Source: SIG437 sp045648985
GTDB lineage: Bacteria > Bacillota > Clostridia > UBA1381 > UBA9506
DNA: 64,000 nt
NCBI GenBank assembly: GCA_045648985.1
Contig: JAZROZ010000011.1
Coordinates: forward strand, 3,237-67,236
Direction of reading: 5' to 3'
Shown: positions 45,166 through 54,597 of the stretch, one piece after another
How the letters are laid out: every line of letters starts with the position of its first letter
Numbering within the stretch: the first letter of the stretch is position 1
Program-made: the position numbers and the translations under genes
Notes under the pieces: generated by a model
The model's input: only the letters and a program-made list of their open reading frames with translations
Told to the model about the DNA's origin: nothing
The model's database searches: none

Positions 45166-48100
45166 TTAAAATTCGATTACACCCTCATATATAAGGTTTG
45201 CATTACCTGTAAGATATATAGCATCGTCTGTGTATCTTACTACAACTTTACCGCCCGCTAAGCGAACAGTAATGTCTGTGTCTTTTTTGCAGTATCCACT
45301 CTCTACTGCTGCAACTACAGCTGCACAAGCACCTGTTCCGCAAGCAAGAGTTTCGCCATTACCGCGTTCCCAGACACGCATAATGAGTGTACTTTCGTCA
45401 ACAACTTTTACAAATTCTGTGTTTACTCGCTCAGGGAATATATCTGCATTTTCAAACTTAGGACCAATTTCAGCTACATCCAAAGTTGCTAATCTCTCAC
45501 AGAACACAACACAATGCGGATTACCAACAGACACACATGTGATGTTGTATTTGCCACCTGCAATTTCCACTTCTCTGTTAATTACAGACTCTCCCGAAAG
45601 ATTTACAGGAAGGTCAGCCGGCTTAAGGCTTGGTTTTCCCATATTAACCTGAGCGGAGCCTACTTTTCCGTTAAATGAATATACTTTAACTTCCTTAATG
45701 CCTGAAGCAGTTTCTATACGCATATCCTTTTTGTTTACGATGCCGTTATCCTTAAGATATTTTGCAACGCAGCGAATAGAGTTACCTGCCATAGGTGCAA
45801 CACTTCCGTCTTTGTTGAATGCTCTCATTTTAGCATCAGCAATATCTGATTTTTCAATTAAGACGATACCGTCACCGCCGATTGAGTAATTTCTTTCAAC
45901 GCATTTAATACAAAGCGATTCAGGACTTGTGATTTCTCCATTGAAGTTATCAAAGAAGATGTAGTCATTACCCGAACCCTGCATTTTATAGAACTTAAGC
46001 TTTTGATGCTGGGGACGTAAGTTATTAATATCAACAAGCTCTGTGTTAAGCTCAGTATAGTTACTTGCAATGATGTCTGCCAAAGCATTTGCAGTATCGA
46101 GTGAAGTGAGGCATGCAACTGAAAGCTGAAGAGCACGTCTGTGAAGCTTAATGTAATCAGAGATTCCATTGTCTCCGCCTGAATTTGTGTAGATTATATA
46201 ATCAATCTTGCCATCTTCCATAAGACCGATTACACCGCTATCTCCAAACAGTTCTTTAACCTCAATTACATCAACGCCAAGTCTTCTTATGATTTCAGCA
46301 GACTCCTCGCTTGCATAGATTGTCTGTCCTAAATTGTTGAACTTATCAGCAAGCTTAATTAAATCATAGCTGTCTTTTATGGCAACGTTCATATAAACAC
46401 CGCCGATTTTTCTTTTTCCGAGCTTAAAGCCTGCGGAAACAAGCCCTTTAAATACAGCCTCTGTCATATTTCTGCCGATACCTAAAACTTCACCTGTTGA
46501 CTTCATTTCAGGTCCTAAAAGTGAGTTTACATCGAGTAATTTCTCAAATGAGAATACAGGAACCTTTACTGCAACATACGGTGATGATTTATAAAGTCCT
46601 GTACCGTAACCAAGTGTTGACAAATCTTCACCGAGCATTACTTTAGTTGCAAGGTCAACCATCGGAACACCCGTTACTTTACTGATATAAGGAATTGTTC
46701 TTGATGCTCTCGGGTTAACTTCGATTACGTAAAGCTCGTTTTTATTTACTAAATACTGAATATTAACTAAGCCTTTTGTACCCATAGCGAGCGCAAGCTT
46801 TTCAGAACATTCAATCATCTTTTCGAGTATCTTATCGCTTAAGTTGAACGGCGGATATACTGCGATTGAGTCGCCTGAGTGAACACCGGCTCTTTCGATA
46901 TGCTCCATAACACCGGGAATTAAAACATTCTTTCCGTCGGAGATAACGTCAACTTCTAACTCTTTACCCATCATATATTTATCTACCAAGACAGGATTTT
47001 CAATCTCCTGCATCAGGATAATTTTCATATAACGGTTAACGTCTTCATCGCTGTATGCAATAGTCATATTTTGACCGCCGATAACGTATGACGGACGAAG
47101 AAGAACGGGATAACCAAGACTATTTGCAGCGGTGAGTGCTTCCTGATTAGTTAAAACACCCATACCCTTAGGTCTCCTGATGTCAAACTTTTCTAAGAGT
47201 GCATCAAAACGTTCTCTATCTTCTGCCATATCAATACTTTCAGCAGATGTACCTAAAATCTGAATTCCCTGTTTGTCTAAGAACTGAGTGAGCTTGATAG
47301 CAGTCTGACCGCCGAAAGCAACAACGACACCAATCGGATTTTCGACCTTGATAACGTTCATAACATCTTCTTCGGTGAGCGGCTCAAAATAGAGTCTGTC
47401 GGCTGTGTCAAAGTCTGTTGAAACAGTTTCAGGGTTATTGTTTATGATAACAACTTCATAACCCATTTTCTTTAATGCCCACACACAATGAACTGAAGAA
47501 TAGTCAAACTCAATACCCTGACCGATACGAATAGGACCTGAGCCTAAAACAATAATCTTTTTATTGTCTTTTCCTACTCTTTCCCTTGCTTCACAATGCT
47601 CATCATATGTTGAGTAGAAGTACGGTGTTTGTGCTGCAAACTCTGCCGCACAAGTATCAACCATCTTATAAACACAGTGGCGGTTTCCGGGAAGCTCATT
47701 TGCGCTTATTCTCTTTAAGGCTTTATTTGTATATCCAAGCTTTTTACCTTCGACATACATTTCTTCTGTTAAAACAGTATTTTCGATCTTCCTTTCAAAC
47801 TCTACTAAGTTCTTTAATTTTGAAATGAAGAACTTATCTATTTTAGTAATATCATTAATCTCTTCAACAGAGATGCCTTGCTTTAAAGCTTCAAAAACAG
47901 CAAAAAGTCTTAAATCATCAAGTTTAGTAAGCTGCTCTTTGATATCGATACCTTCCATAGCAGGATTGTTAAGTGTATCAAGACCAATTTCTGCACCGCG
48001 AACTGCCTTCATGATGGCCATTTCAAAGCTTGCGCCGATTGACATAACCTCGCCTGTTGCTTTCATCTGTGTGCCAAGCTTTCTTGATGAATATACAAAC

Positions 48101-49191
48101 TTATCAAAAGGCCATTTTGGGAATTTAACAACAACATAGTCGATTGTAGGCTCAAAGCAAGCACAAGTTTTTCCCGTTACGTCGTTTTGGATTTCGTCCA
48201 GAGTATAGCCAAGGGCAATTTTACTTGTAACCTTTGCAATCGGATATCCTGTTGCTTTACTAGCAAGCGCCGATGACCTTGAAACACGAGGATTAACCTC
48301 AATTACTGCATACTCAAAACTATTCGGGTTTAATGCAAACTGACAGTTACATCCGCCCTCGATTTCAAGCTCTGTGATAATGTCAAGTGATGCTTTTTTA
48401 AGCATCTCGTATTCTTTATTTGAAAGAGTTAAAGCAGGAGCTGCAACGATACTGTCGCCTGTGTGAATACCAACAGGGTCAAAGTTTTCCATACTGCAGA
48501 TTGTAATTGCATTACCTTGAGAGTCACGCATTACCTCAAACTCAATTTCTTTCCAACCATAAATATATTTCTCAACAAGAATCTGTGTGATAGGTGAAAG
48601 CAAAAGACCATTTGATGCAATTGTTATAAATTCATCACGGTTATATGCAACACCGCCGCCGCCACCGCCTAAAGTAAACGCAGGACGGATAATTACAGGA
48701 TATCCAATACTTTCTGCTATCTCGAGGGCCTTGTCGATATCTGTTGCGATGTCAGACGGAATACAGGGCTGACCAATCTTTAGCATTGTTTCTTTAAAGA
48801 GTTCTCTGTCTTCTGCTTTATCAATGGCATCTGCGTTAGTGCCTAAAAGCTTTACACCCATTTTCTTTAAAAAGCCGCTCTTGTTAAGCTGCATTGCAAC
48901 AGTAAGACCCGTCTGACCGCCGAGTGATGCGAGTAAGCTATCGGGACGTTCTTTTTCAATAATTCTCATTATTGTCTGCTCTGTTAGCGGCTCTAAATAT
49001 ATTTCATCAGCCAAAGCCTTATCAGTCATAATTGTTGCAGGGTTAGAGTTTACTAATACCACGTTTAAGCCGGCATCTTTTAAAACTCTGCATGCCTGTG
49101 CGCCTGCATAGTCAAACTCTGCTGCCTGACCTATTACGATAGGACCTGAGCCTATTACCAAAACTTTTTTAATATCCGGATTCAATGGCAT
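45166..49191 (-). CDS. carB: Fusion: carbamoyl-phosphate synthase large chain + diaminopimelate epimerase
   Basis: 1341 residues in one frame. Residues 1-1060 are a complete CarB: first ATP-grasp half (LVIGSGPIVIGQAAEFDY, FTLGGGGGGVAYN), oligomerisation region, second half (LGSGPIRIGQGIEFDYSS at about 549-566), and the allosteric MGS-like domain ending ELVDINNLR. After a linker of about five residues, 1065-1341 is a full-length DapF: FYKMQGSGNDY, the catalytic cysteines in AGNSIRC (Cys1141) and LACGTGACAA (Cys1284), and NPHCVVF. CarB makes carbamoyl phosphate; DapF makes meso-DAP for lysine and peptidoglycan. No good internal start for dapF is visible. Start overlaps the carA stop (TAATG). 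Confidence 0.96.
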   Translation of the reverse strand: MPLNPDIKKVLVIGSGPIVIGQAAEFDYAGAQACRVLKDAGLNVVLVNSNPATIMTDKALADEIYLEPLTEQTIMRIIEKERPDSLLASLGGQTGLTVAMQLNKSGFLKKMGVKLLGTNADAIDKAEDRELFKETMLKIGQPCIPSDIATDIDKALEIAESIGYPVIIRPAFTLGGGGGGVAYNRDEFITIASNGLLLSPITQILVEKYIYGWKEIEFEVMRDSQGNAITICSMENFDPVGIHTGDSIVAAPALTLSNKEYEMLKKASLDIITELEIEGGCNCQFALNPNSFEYAVIEVNPRVSRSSALASKATGYPIAKVTSKIALGYTLDEIQNDVTGKTCACFEPTIDYVVVKFPKWPFDKFVYSSRKLGTQMKATGEVMSIGASFEMAIMKAVRGAEIGLDTLNNPAMEGIDIKEQLTKLDDLRLFAVFEALKQGISVEEINDITKIDKFFISKLKNLVEFERKIENTVLTEEMYVEGKKLGYTNKALKRISANELPGNRHCVYKMVDTCAAEFAAQTPYFYSTYDEHCEARERVGKDNKKIIVLGSGPIRIGQGIEFDYSSVHCVWALKKMGYEVVIINNNPETVSTDFDTADRLYFEPLTEEDVMNVIKVENPIGVVVAFGGQTAIKLTQFLDKQGIQILGTSAESIDMAEDRERFDALLEKFDIRRPKGMGVLTNQEALTAANSLGYPVLLRPSYVIGGQNMTIAYSDEDVNRYMKIILMQEIENPVLVDKYMMGKELEVDVISDGKNVLIPGVMEHIERAGVHSGDSIAVYPPFNLSDKILEKMIECSEKLALAMGTKGLVNIQYLVNKNELYVIEVNPRASRTIPYISKVTGVPMVDLATKVMLGEDLSTLGYGTGLYKSSPYVAVKVPVFSFEKLLDVNSLLGPEMKSTGEVLGIGRNMTEAVFKGLVSAGFKLGKRKIGGVYMNVAIKDSYDLIKLADKFNNLGQTIYASEESAEIIRRLGVDVIEVKELFGDSGVIGLMEDGKIDYIIYTNSGGDNGISDYIKLHRRALQLSVACLTSLDTANALADIIASNYTELNTELVDINNLRPQHQKLKFYKMQGSGNDYIFFDNFNGEITSPESLCIKCVERNYSIGGDGIVLIEKSDIADAKMRAFNKDGSVAPMAGNSIRCVAKYLKDNGIVNKKDMRIETASGIKEVKVYSFNGKVGSAQVNMGKPSLKPADLPVNLSGESVINREVEIAGGKYNITCVSVGNPHCVVFCERLATLDVAEIGPKFENADIFPERVNTEFVKVVDESTLIMRVWERGNGETLACGTGACAAVVAAVESGYCKKDTDITVRLAGGKVVVRYTDDAIYLTGNANLIYEGVIEF

Positions 49192-50255
49192 TAGAAAGCA
49201 CCTCCCATCAACTTAATAAATCTATCATACACTAAATCGGCATCTTTGCCGTGAGGAATGAACTGAACTGAAAAAGCAGAAAGCTTGGGATATTTTATAC
49301 CCTCGCACGTAGCGTCGTTTGCATTTACAAAGTTCATTTCGCCGCCCGTATTCTTTAAAGAATTAAAAGATACGATATATCCATGATTCTGGTTTGTTAT
49401 ATATGTTCTGCCGCTTTCTAAATCCTTTACAGGTTGATTTGCGCCTCTGTGACCATATTTGTGCTTTTCTGTTTCAGCACCCTGGCTAAGTGCCATAAGC
49501 TGATGTCCAAGACAAATACCGAGCATCGGGATTTTTCCAAAAAGTTTTTTGATTTCTTCTATCTGCTCTTTATTTTGGGCTGGGTCTCCCGGACCGCTTC
49601 CAATCACAACGCCCGCGGCACCAAGCGCTAAGATGTCATCAGCACTCGCTGTATAAGGAAGCGTTATAACCTCGCAACCTCTTTCTGTAAGCTCTTTTAC
49701 TATGTTTGATTTAGCACCAAAATCGTAAAGTGCTACTGTATATTTCTTCTCACTTACTGCGCTATATGTATTCTTTTGTGGGCAAGTAACTTTTGCCACC
49801 GCACCTGCCGGCTTATATTCTGCTAAACCCTCTGTAGCGTTTTCAGGTAGCTCGCCTACAATCTTAGCTGTCATTGTTCCCTTTTCTCTTAAAATCCTTG
49901 TGATTTCACGAGTGTCAACATCATATATTCCCGGAATTCCCTCTTCTTTTAAGTAAGAGTCAAGGTCTTGTTCCATTCTAAAGTTTGATGGCGCAGTACA
50001 CCATTCCTTTACAATATAGGCACTTAAGTGAGACTTTCTGCTTTCTACATCTTCAAAAATCATTCCACAGTTACCTATCAAAGGAAACGTCTGCAACACA
50101 ATCTGCCCTGCATAAGCCTCGTCTGTGAGTGTTTCAATATATCCACCCATGCCTGTTGTGAACACAAGCTCGCCAATAGCATCACAATCTGCACCAAATC
50201 TCTTGCCGCAGAAAACGTGACCGTCCTCTAAAATGATATATGCTTTTTCTGCCAT
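49191..50255 (-). CDS. carA: Carbamoyl-phosphate synthase small chain with altered glutaminase active site
   Basis: Normally the glutaminase that channels ammonia to CarB. It has 354 residues: an N-terminal CarA domain (MAEKAYIILEDGHVF to about 140) and a class I glutamine amidotransferase domain with the nucleophile in MLGICLGHQL (Cys248) and KYGHRGANQPV. The expected QxHPEA near the C-terminus, which supplies the catalytic His and Glu, reads QFIPHG (331-336), and the loop is about four residues short. The glutaminase may be impaired. I choose the ATG at 50255 by family length; its ribosome site (AAAGG) is distant. Confidence 0.93.
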   Translation of the reverse strand: MAEKAYIILEDGHVFCGKRFGADCDAIGELVFTTGMGGYIETLTDEAYAGQIVLQTFPLIGNCGMIFEDVESRKSHLSAYIVKEWCTAPSNFRMEQDLDSYLKEEGIPGIYDVDTREITRILREKGTMTAKIVGELPENATEGLAEYKPAGAVAKVTCPQKNTYSAVSEKKYTVALYDFGAKSNIVKELTERGCEVITLPYTASADDILALGAAGVVIGSGPGDPAQNKEQIEEIKKLFGKIPMLGICLGHQLMALSQGAETEKHKYGHRGANQPVKDLESGRTYITNQNHGYIVSFNSLKNTGGEMNFVNANDATCEGIKYPKLSAFSVQFIPHGKDADLVYDRFIKLMGGAF

Positions 50256-50313
50256 ATCATAATCATCCCTTTCTTTAGTATTGGGCACAAACAAAATCTA
50301 TATTAATATGCTC

Positions 50314-51234
50314 TTATCTCTTGTCTTCTCCCATAAGTTTAACCATAACAGCTTTTTGTGCATGTATTCTGTTTTCTGCCTCATCAAAGATTTCATTTGC
50401 ATGTTCTTCAAACACTTTTTCTGTGATTTCTTCTTCACGATGTGCAGGCAGGCAGTGAAGTACCATAGCATCAGCTTTAGCCACTGCCATTACGCTGTCG
50501 TTTATCTGATAATTTTTAAACTCTAATTTTCTCTGTTCAGCTTCTGCTTCTTGCCCCATTGATGCCCATACGTCTGTATATAACACATCAGCATTTTTAG
50601 CAGCTTCCAAAACAGATTCTGTGCATAAAAAGTCGCCGTTTTCTTCTGCCCATTTCATAATTTCTGCGTCAGGCTTGTGGTTATCCGGGCAAGCAATAGC
50701 TACACTCATGCCCATCTTTATACAACCAACGATTAAAGAGTTTGCCATATTGTTGCCGTCACCTACAAAGCAAAGCTTTAAACCTTTTAGCGAGTCTTTA
50801 TATTCTCTTATTGTCATTAAATCTGCTAAAACCTGACAAGGATGAGCAAAATCTGTAAGACCGTTGATAATCGGAATCGAGCCATATTTGCTGAGTTCCT
50901 CAACATCTTCCTGGTCGTAAGTTCTTATCATAATACCATCTAGATACCTTGAAAGAACTCTTGCAGTATCACGAACGGGCTCACCTCTTCCAAGCTGAAT
51001 ATCGTTTGAGCTTAAAAACAGTGCCTGACCGCCAAGCTCATACATGCCAACCTCAAAGGATACTCTTGTTCTTGTTGATGATTTTGAGAAAATCATACCG
51101 AGTGTTTTTCCTGCCAAATATTTATGCTCAATATTATTCTTTTTATCATACTTAAGCTGGTCTGCCAAATTAAGTATTGACAAAATATCTTTTTCTGTTA
51201 AATCCAAAAGCTTTAATAAATGTTTCATTTTCAT
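50314..51234 (-). CDS. argF: Ornithine carbamoyltransferase
   Basis: Makes citrulline from ornithine and carbamoyl phosphate. It has 306 residues. The carbamoyl-phosphate site SSTRTRVSFE, the FAHPCQVLADLMT motif and the ornithine-site HCLPAHR are all intact. It is 11 nt after argD and 58 nt before carA, so the consumer and the source of carbamoyl phosphate are co-expressed. Confidence 0.97.
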   Translation of the reverse strand: MKMKHLLKLLDLTEKDILSILNLADQLKYDKKNNIEHKYLAGKTLGMIFSKSSTRTRVSFEVGMYELGGQALFLSSNDIQLGRGEPVRDTARVLSRYLDGIMIRTYDQEDVEELSKYGSIPIINGLTDFAHPCQVLADLMTIREYKDSLKGLKLCFVGDGNNMANSLIVGCIKMGMSVAIACPDNHKPDAEIMKWAEENGDFLCTESVLEAAKNADVLYTDVWASMGQEAEAEQRKLEFKNYQINDSVMAVAKADAMVLHCLPAHREEEITEKVFEEHANEIFDEAENRIHAQKAVMVKLMGEDKR

Positions 51235-51245
51235 TTCCCTTCCCT

Positions 51246-52412
51246 TTATTCTGCTAATACATCTTTTAAGATTTTAATAGCTTCGCTAAGTTCTTCATCT
51301 GTAATCGTGAGTGCCGGCAGAAGTCTTATCTTTGTTTTAGCAGTGAGTACAATCACACCACGCTCTAAACATTTATTTAAAACCTCTTTAGCTTCTTTTT
51401 CAGTTTCAATACCAAGCATAAGTCCCATTCCTGTTATGCTTTTAACTCCCTTAGCGCCTTTAAGCTCATTTTTTATATATTCGCTCTTTCTTTTTACATC
51501 TTCTAAAAGCTTTTCATCAATTCTTGAAAGGATTGAATATGCGCCCGCACAAACAACGGGGTTTCCGCCAAAGGTTGAGCCGTGAGTGCCTGCTGACAGA
51601 GTATCTTTTACCTTGTCTGAAAACATCGTCGCACCAATTGGAAGTCCGCCGCCTAAACCTTTAGCAGTTGAAACAATGTCAGGTGATATGCCGTATCCCT
51701 GATATGCATAGAGATAACCTGTTCTTCCGTTTCCTGTCTGAACTTCATCAACGATTAAAAGTATATCTTCGTCTTTGCAGATTTTTTCAATCTCTTTTAC
51801 ATACTCAGGACAAAGAACATTCACTCCACCCTCACCCTGAATAAGCTCTATCATAACAGCGCAGCACTTGTTTTCTTCCAAAAGCTTTTTAAGGTCAGAG
51901 ATGTCATTTGCTTCTGCGTGCAAAAAGCCTTTAGTAAATGGTGCAAAGTGTGTATGATAATGGTCCTGACCTGTTGCAGAAATTGTAGTGAGTGTCCTTC
52001 CGTGAAAACTGTCCTTAAGCGTTATTATAACGTTTCTATCATCACCATATTTATCGCTTGAATATTTCCTCGCTGCCTTGATTGCACATTCATTTGCTTC
52101 GGCACCTGAGTTTGAAAAGAATACTTTTTTCATCCCCGTACGAATACACAAAAGCTCCGCAAGCTTAGCCTGCGGGGCAGTGTAATAGAGATTTGACGTA
52201 TGCTGCAGTTTAGAAAGCTGCTCTATAACTGCATTTTTGTATTCTTCATCACAGAAACCGAAACCGTTAACGGCAATACCTGCACCAAGGTCAATATATT
52301 TTTTGCCATCTTCTGAATAGCAAGTAGAGCCTTTGCCATATTCTAAACAAAGATCCGTCCTAGCATATGTCGGTGCTATATATTCTAAATCCAGTTTCTT
52401 AATGTCTGCCAT
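51246..52412 (-). CDS. argD: Acetylornithine aminotransferase
   Basis: PLP-dependent class III aminotransferase converting N-acetylglutamate semialdehyde to N-acetylornithine. It has 388 residues. Visible are FSNSGAEANECAIKAARKY, DSFHGRTLTTISATGQ, ILLIVDEVQTGNGRTG and the PLP lysine in IVSTAKGLGGGLPIGA. The start follows AAGGATTAGAAAA. It lies 92 nt after argB, a gap that contains copy B of the post-stop motif. Confidence 0.96.
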   Translation of the reverse strand: MADIKKLDLEYIAPTYARTDLCLEYGKGSTCYSEDGKKYIDLGAGIAVNGFGFCDEEYKNAVIEQLSKLQHTSNLYYTAPQAKLAELLCIRTGMKKVFFSNSGAEANECAIKAARKYSSDKYGDDRNVIITLKDSFHGRTLTTISATGQDHYHTHFAPFTKGFLHAEANDISDLKKLLEENKCCAVMIELIQGEGGVNVLCPEYVKEIEKICKDEDILLIVDEVQTGNGRTGYLYAYQGYGISPDIVSTAKGLGGGLPIGATMFSDKVKDTLSAGTHGSTFGGNPVVCAGAYSILSRIDEKLLEDVKRKSEYIKNELKGAKGVKSITGMGLMLGIETEKEAKEVLNKCLERGVIVLTAKTKIRLLPALTITDEELSEAIKILKDVLAE

Positions 52413-52468
52413 TTTTCTAATCCTTTCTAGAGTCTATGCATTATCTAAAGTAAATTTTTAAACTTGCC

Positions 52469-52496
52469 TTTTGCGGTCTGGACTTTTTTTACATCC
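52469..52496 (-). repeat. 28-nt post-stop motif, copy B
   Basis: On the minus strand it begins 8 nt after the argB stop: GGATGTAAAAAAAGTCC, then AGACCGCAAAA, differing from copy A at two positions. It lies in the argB-argD gap. Confidence 0.75.
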
Positions 52497-52504
52497 ATCC
52501 TCTA

Positions 52505-53353
52505 TTACTTAACGAACATTGTTCCAATACCTTCATCTGTTAGTACTTCAATCAGGATTGAATGTGGAACTCTTCCGTCAATTATAAATACCTTGTTTAC
52601 ACCACGTCTTATCGCTTCTGTGCAGCATTCGACTTTTGGAATCATACCGCCTGAGATTATTCCCTCTTTAACAAGCTGCGGTGCTTCGCTTACGTTAACC
52701 TTTGAGATAAGTGAATTTTCATCGTCTTTATCTCTTAAAAGTCCCTTTATATCGGTCATAGATATAAGGCTTTCTGCACCGAGCGCTCCTGCGATTCTTG
52801 ATGCGGCTGTATCTGCGTTTATGTTGTATGTATTACCCTCATTGTCACAGCCTACAGTTGCAATAACAGGGATATATCCTTTTTCGATTGTATCTAAAAT
52901 AACCTGTGTGTTTATTTCTGTTATCTCACCGACAAAGCCAAGCTCTTTTTTAAGTGGTACGGCCTGTATCATATGTCCGTCAGTTCCGCAAAGACCGATG
53001 GCTTTTCCGCCTGTCATCTCAATCAGATTTACAAGGTTTTTGTTGATTTTACCTGCTAAAACCATCTGAACAATATCAACAGTTTCCTTGTCTGTAACTC
53101 TTAAGCCGTCAACAAATTCTGATTTTTTGCCGACCTTTGTCATCATTTCTGAAATCTCAGGACCGCCACCGTGAACCAGTACAACCTTAATACCTATTAA
53201 TGTGAGCATTACAATATCTCGCATTACATCTTTTTTCAGTTCATCGTCTATCATTGCATTTCCGCCGTATTTTACAACGATAATTTTATCGTTATATTTC
53301 TGTATGTACGGAAGCGCTTTAATAAGTATCTCTGCTCTGTTTGATATATCCAT
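52505..53353 (-). CDS. argB: Acetylglutamate kinase
   Basis: Phosphorylates N-acetylglutamate; usually the arginine-feedback step. It has about 282 residues: IIVVKYGGNAMIDDELK (ATP site), VLVHGGGPEISEMMTKVG, and GYIPVIATVGCDNEGNTYNINAD (split: IPVIATVG and NADTAASR). The start is the ATG at 53353 after GGAGGATAAA; the ATG at 53365 overlaps that site. It follows argJ by 15 nt. Confidence 0.97.
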   Translation of the reverse strand: MDISNRAEILIKALPYIQKYNDKIIVVKYGGNAMIDDELKKDVMRDIVMLTLIGIKVVLVHGGGPEISEMMTKVGKKSEFVDGLRVTDKETVDIVQMVLAGKINKNLVNLIEMTGGKAIGLCGTDGHMIQAVPLKKELGFVGEITEINTQVILDTIEKGYIPVIATVGCDNEGNTYNINADTAASRIAGALGAESLISMTDIKGLLRDKDDENSLISKVNVSEAPQLVKEGIISGGMIPKVECCTEAIRRGVNKVFIIDGRVPHSILIEVLTDEGIGTMFVK

Positions 53354-53368
53354 TTTATCCTCCATTTA

Positions 53369-54583
53369 TCAGGTTCTGTAATCTCCGTTGATTTTAACGT
53401 AATCATATGTGAGGTCACAACCCCACGCCGTTGCCTCACCATCACCTGATTGTAAATCAATATTTATAGTAATTTCGTCTTCTGTTAAGACTTCTTTTGC
53501 TATTTCTTCGGAAAAATCTATACCTGCGCCGTTTTTGCAGACTTCAATCACACCGCTTTTTGAACAGAAACCTACGTTAACCTTTGTAATGTCAACATCT
53601 GCACCGCTATAGCCTATAGCACAGAGAACTCTTCCCCAGTTGGCATCAGCACCAAACATAGCTGCCTTTAAAAGACTTGAGCATATAACAGATTTTGCAA
53701 CAATTTTTGCTGTTTCTTCATCTTTAGCTCCTGTTACCTTTCCTGTTATAAGCTTTGTTGCACCCTCGCCGTCTTTTGCAATCATACGGCAAAGATATTT
53801 TGTAACTGTGCCTAAAGCCTTGCAGAAAATTTCAAAATCTTCACCTTCTTCTGTGATTTCCTCATTTCCTGCCTCGCCGTTTGCTAAGATGCTTACCATA
53901 TCGTTTGTTGATGTATCTCCGTCAACACTCACCATATTAAACGATGTCTTAACATCCCTAGAGAGTGCTTTTTGGAGCATCTCGGGAGAAATATTAACAT
54001 CAGTAGTTATAAATACAAGCATTGTTGCCATGTTCGGATGAATCATACCTGAGCCTTTTGCTATGCCGCCAAGTCTGCAAACCTTACCACCGATAACAAA
54101 CTCGACTGCCATTTCTTTCTTTAAGGTATCTGTTGTCATAATACCTTCTGCCGCAGCCTGGCTGTCCTGACCCAAGCCATTGACCAAAGCATCCATACCA
54201 TTTGCAATAGGTGTGATGTCTAAAGGCTGACCTATAACACCTGTTGATGCCACGATGACATCCTCTTTTTTTATTTCAGTAAACTTTTCAACTAAAGCAC
54301 ACATCTGCTCTGCAATCTCCACGCCGTTTGCGTTACAAGTATTTGCATTTCCGCTATTACAAATAACTGCCTGTGCATAACCGTCTTTTATATTTTCACG
54401 TGTAACATAAATCGGTGCACCTTTTACTAAGTTCTGAGTATATACGCTTGCTGCTTTAGCGCGCTTTGTAGAAACAATCAAAGCCAAATCTTTTTTTGTT
54501 TTGTTTTTTCTTATTCCGCAATGAATACCGCTTGCTAAAAAGCCTTTAGCGGCACAAACACCACCTGATATCTGTTTCATCAT
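53369..54583 (-). CDS. argJ: Bifunctional glutamate N-acetyltransferase / amino-acid acetyltransferase
   Basis: Recycles the acetyl group from N-acetylornithine to glutamate, so argA and argE are not needed for the cycle. It has 404 residues. The self-cleavage motif GSGMIHPNMATML places the Thr nucleophile at the start of the beta chain; ANWGRVLCAIGYSG and the C-terminal WGCDLTYDYVKING are typical. Two adjacent ATG codons are possible starts. It is 14 nt after argC. Confidence 0.97.
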   Translation of the reverse strand: MMKQISGGVCAAKGFLASGIHCGIRKNKTKKDLALIVSTKRAKAASVYTQNLVKGAPIYVTRENIKDGYAQAVICNSGNANTCNANGVEIAEQMCALVEKFTEIKKEDVIVASTGVIGQPLDITPIANGMDALVNGLGQDSQAAAEGIMTTDTLKKEMAVEFVIGGKVCRLGGIAKGSGMIHPNMATMLVFITTDVNISPEMLQKALSRDVKTSFNMVSVDGDTSTNDMVSILANGEAGNEEITEEGEDFEIFCKALGTVTKYLCRMIAKDGEGATKLITGKVTGAKDEETAKIVAKSVICSSLLKAAMFGADANWGRVLCAIGYSGADVDITKVNVGFCSKSGVIEVCKNGAGIDFSEEIAKEVLTEDEITINIDLQSGDGEATAWGCDLTYDYVKINGDYRT

Positions 54584-54597
54584 TTTAGTCCTTTCCT

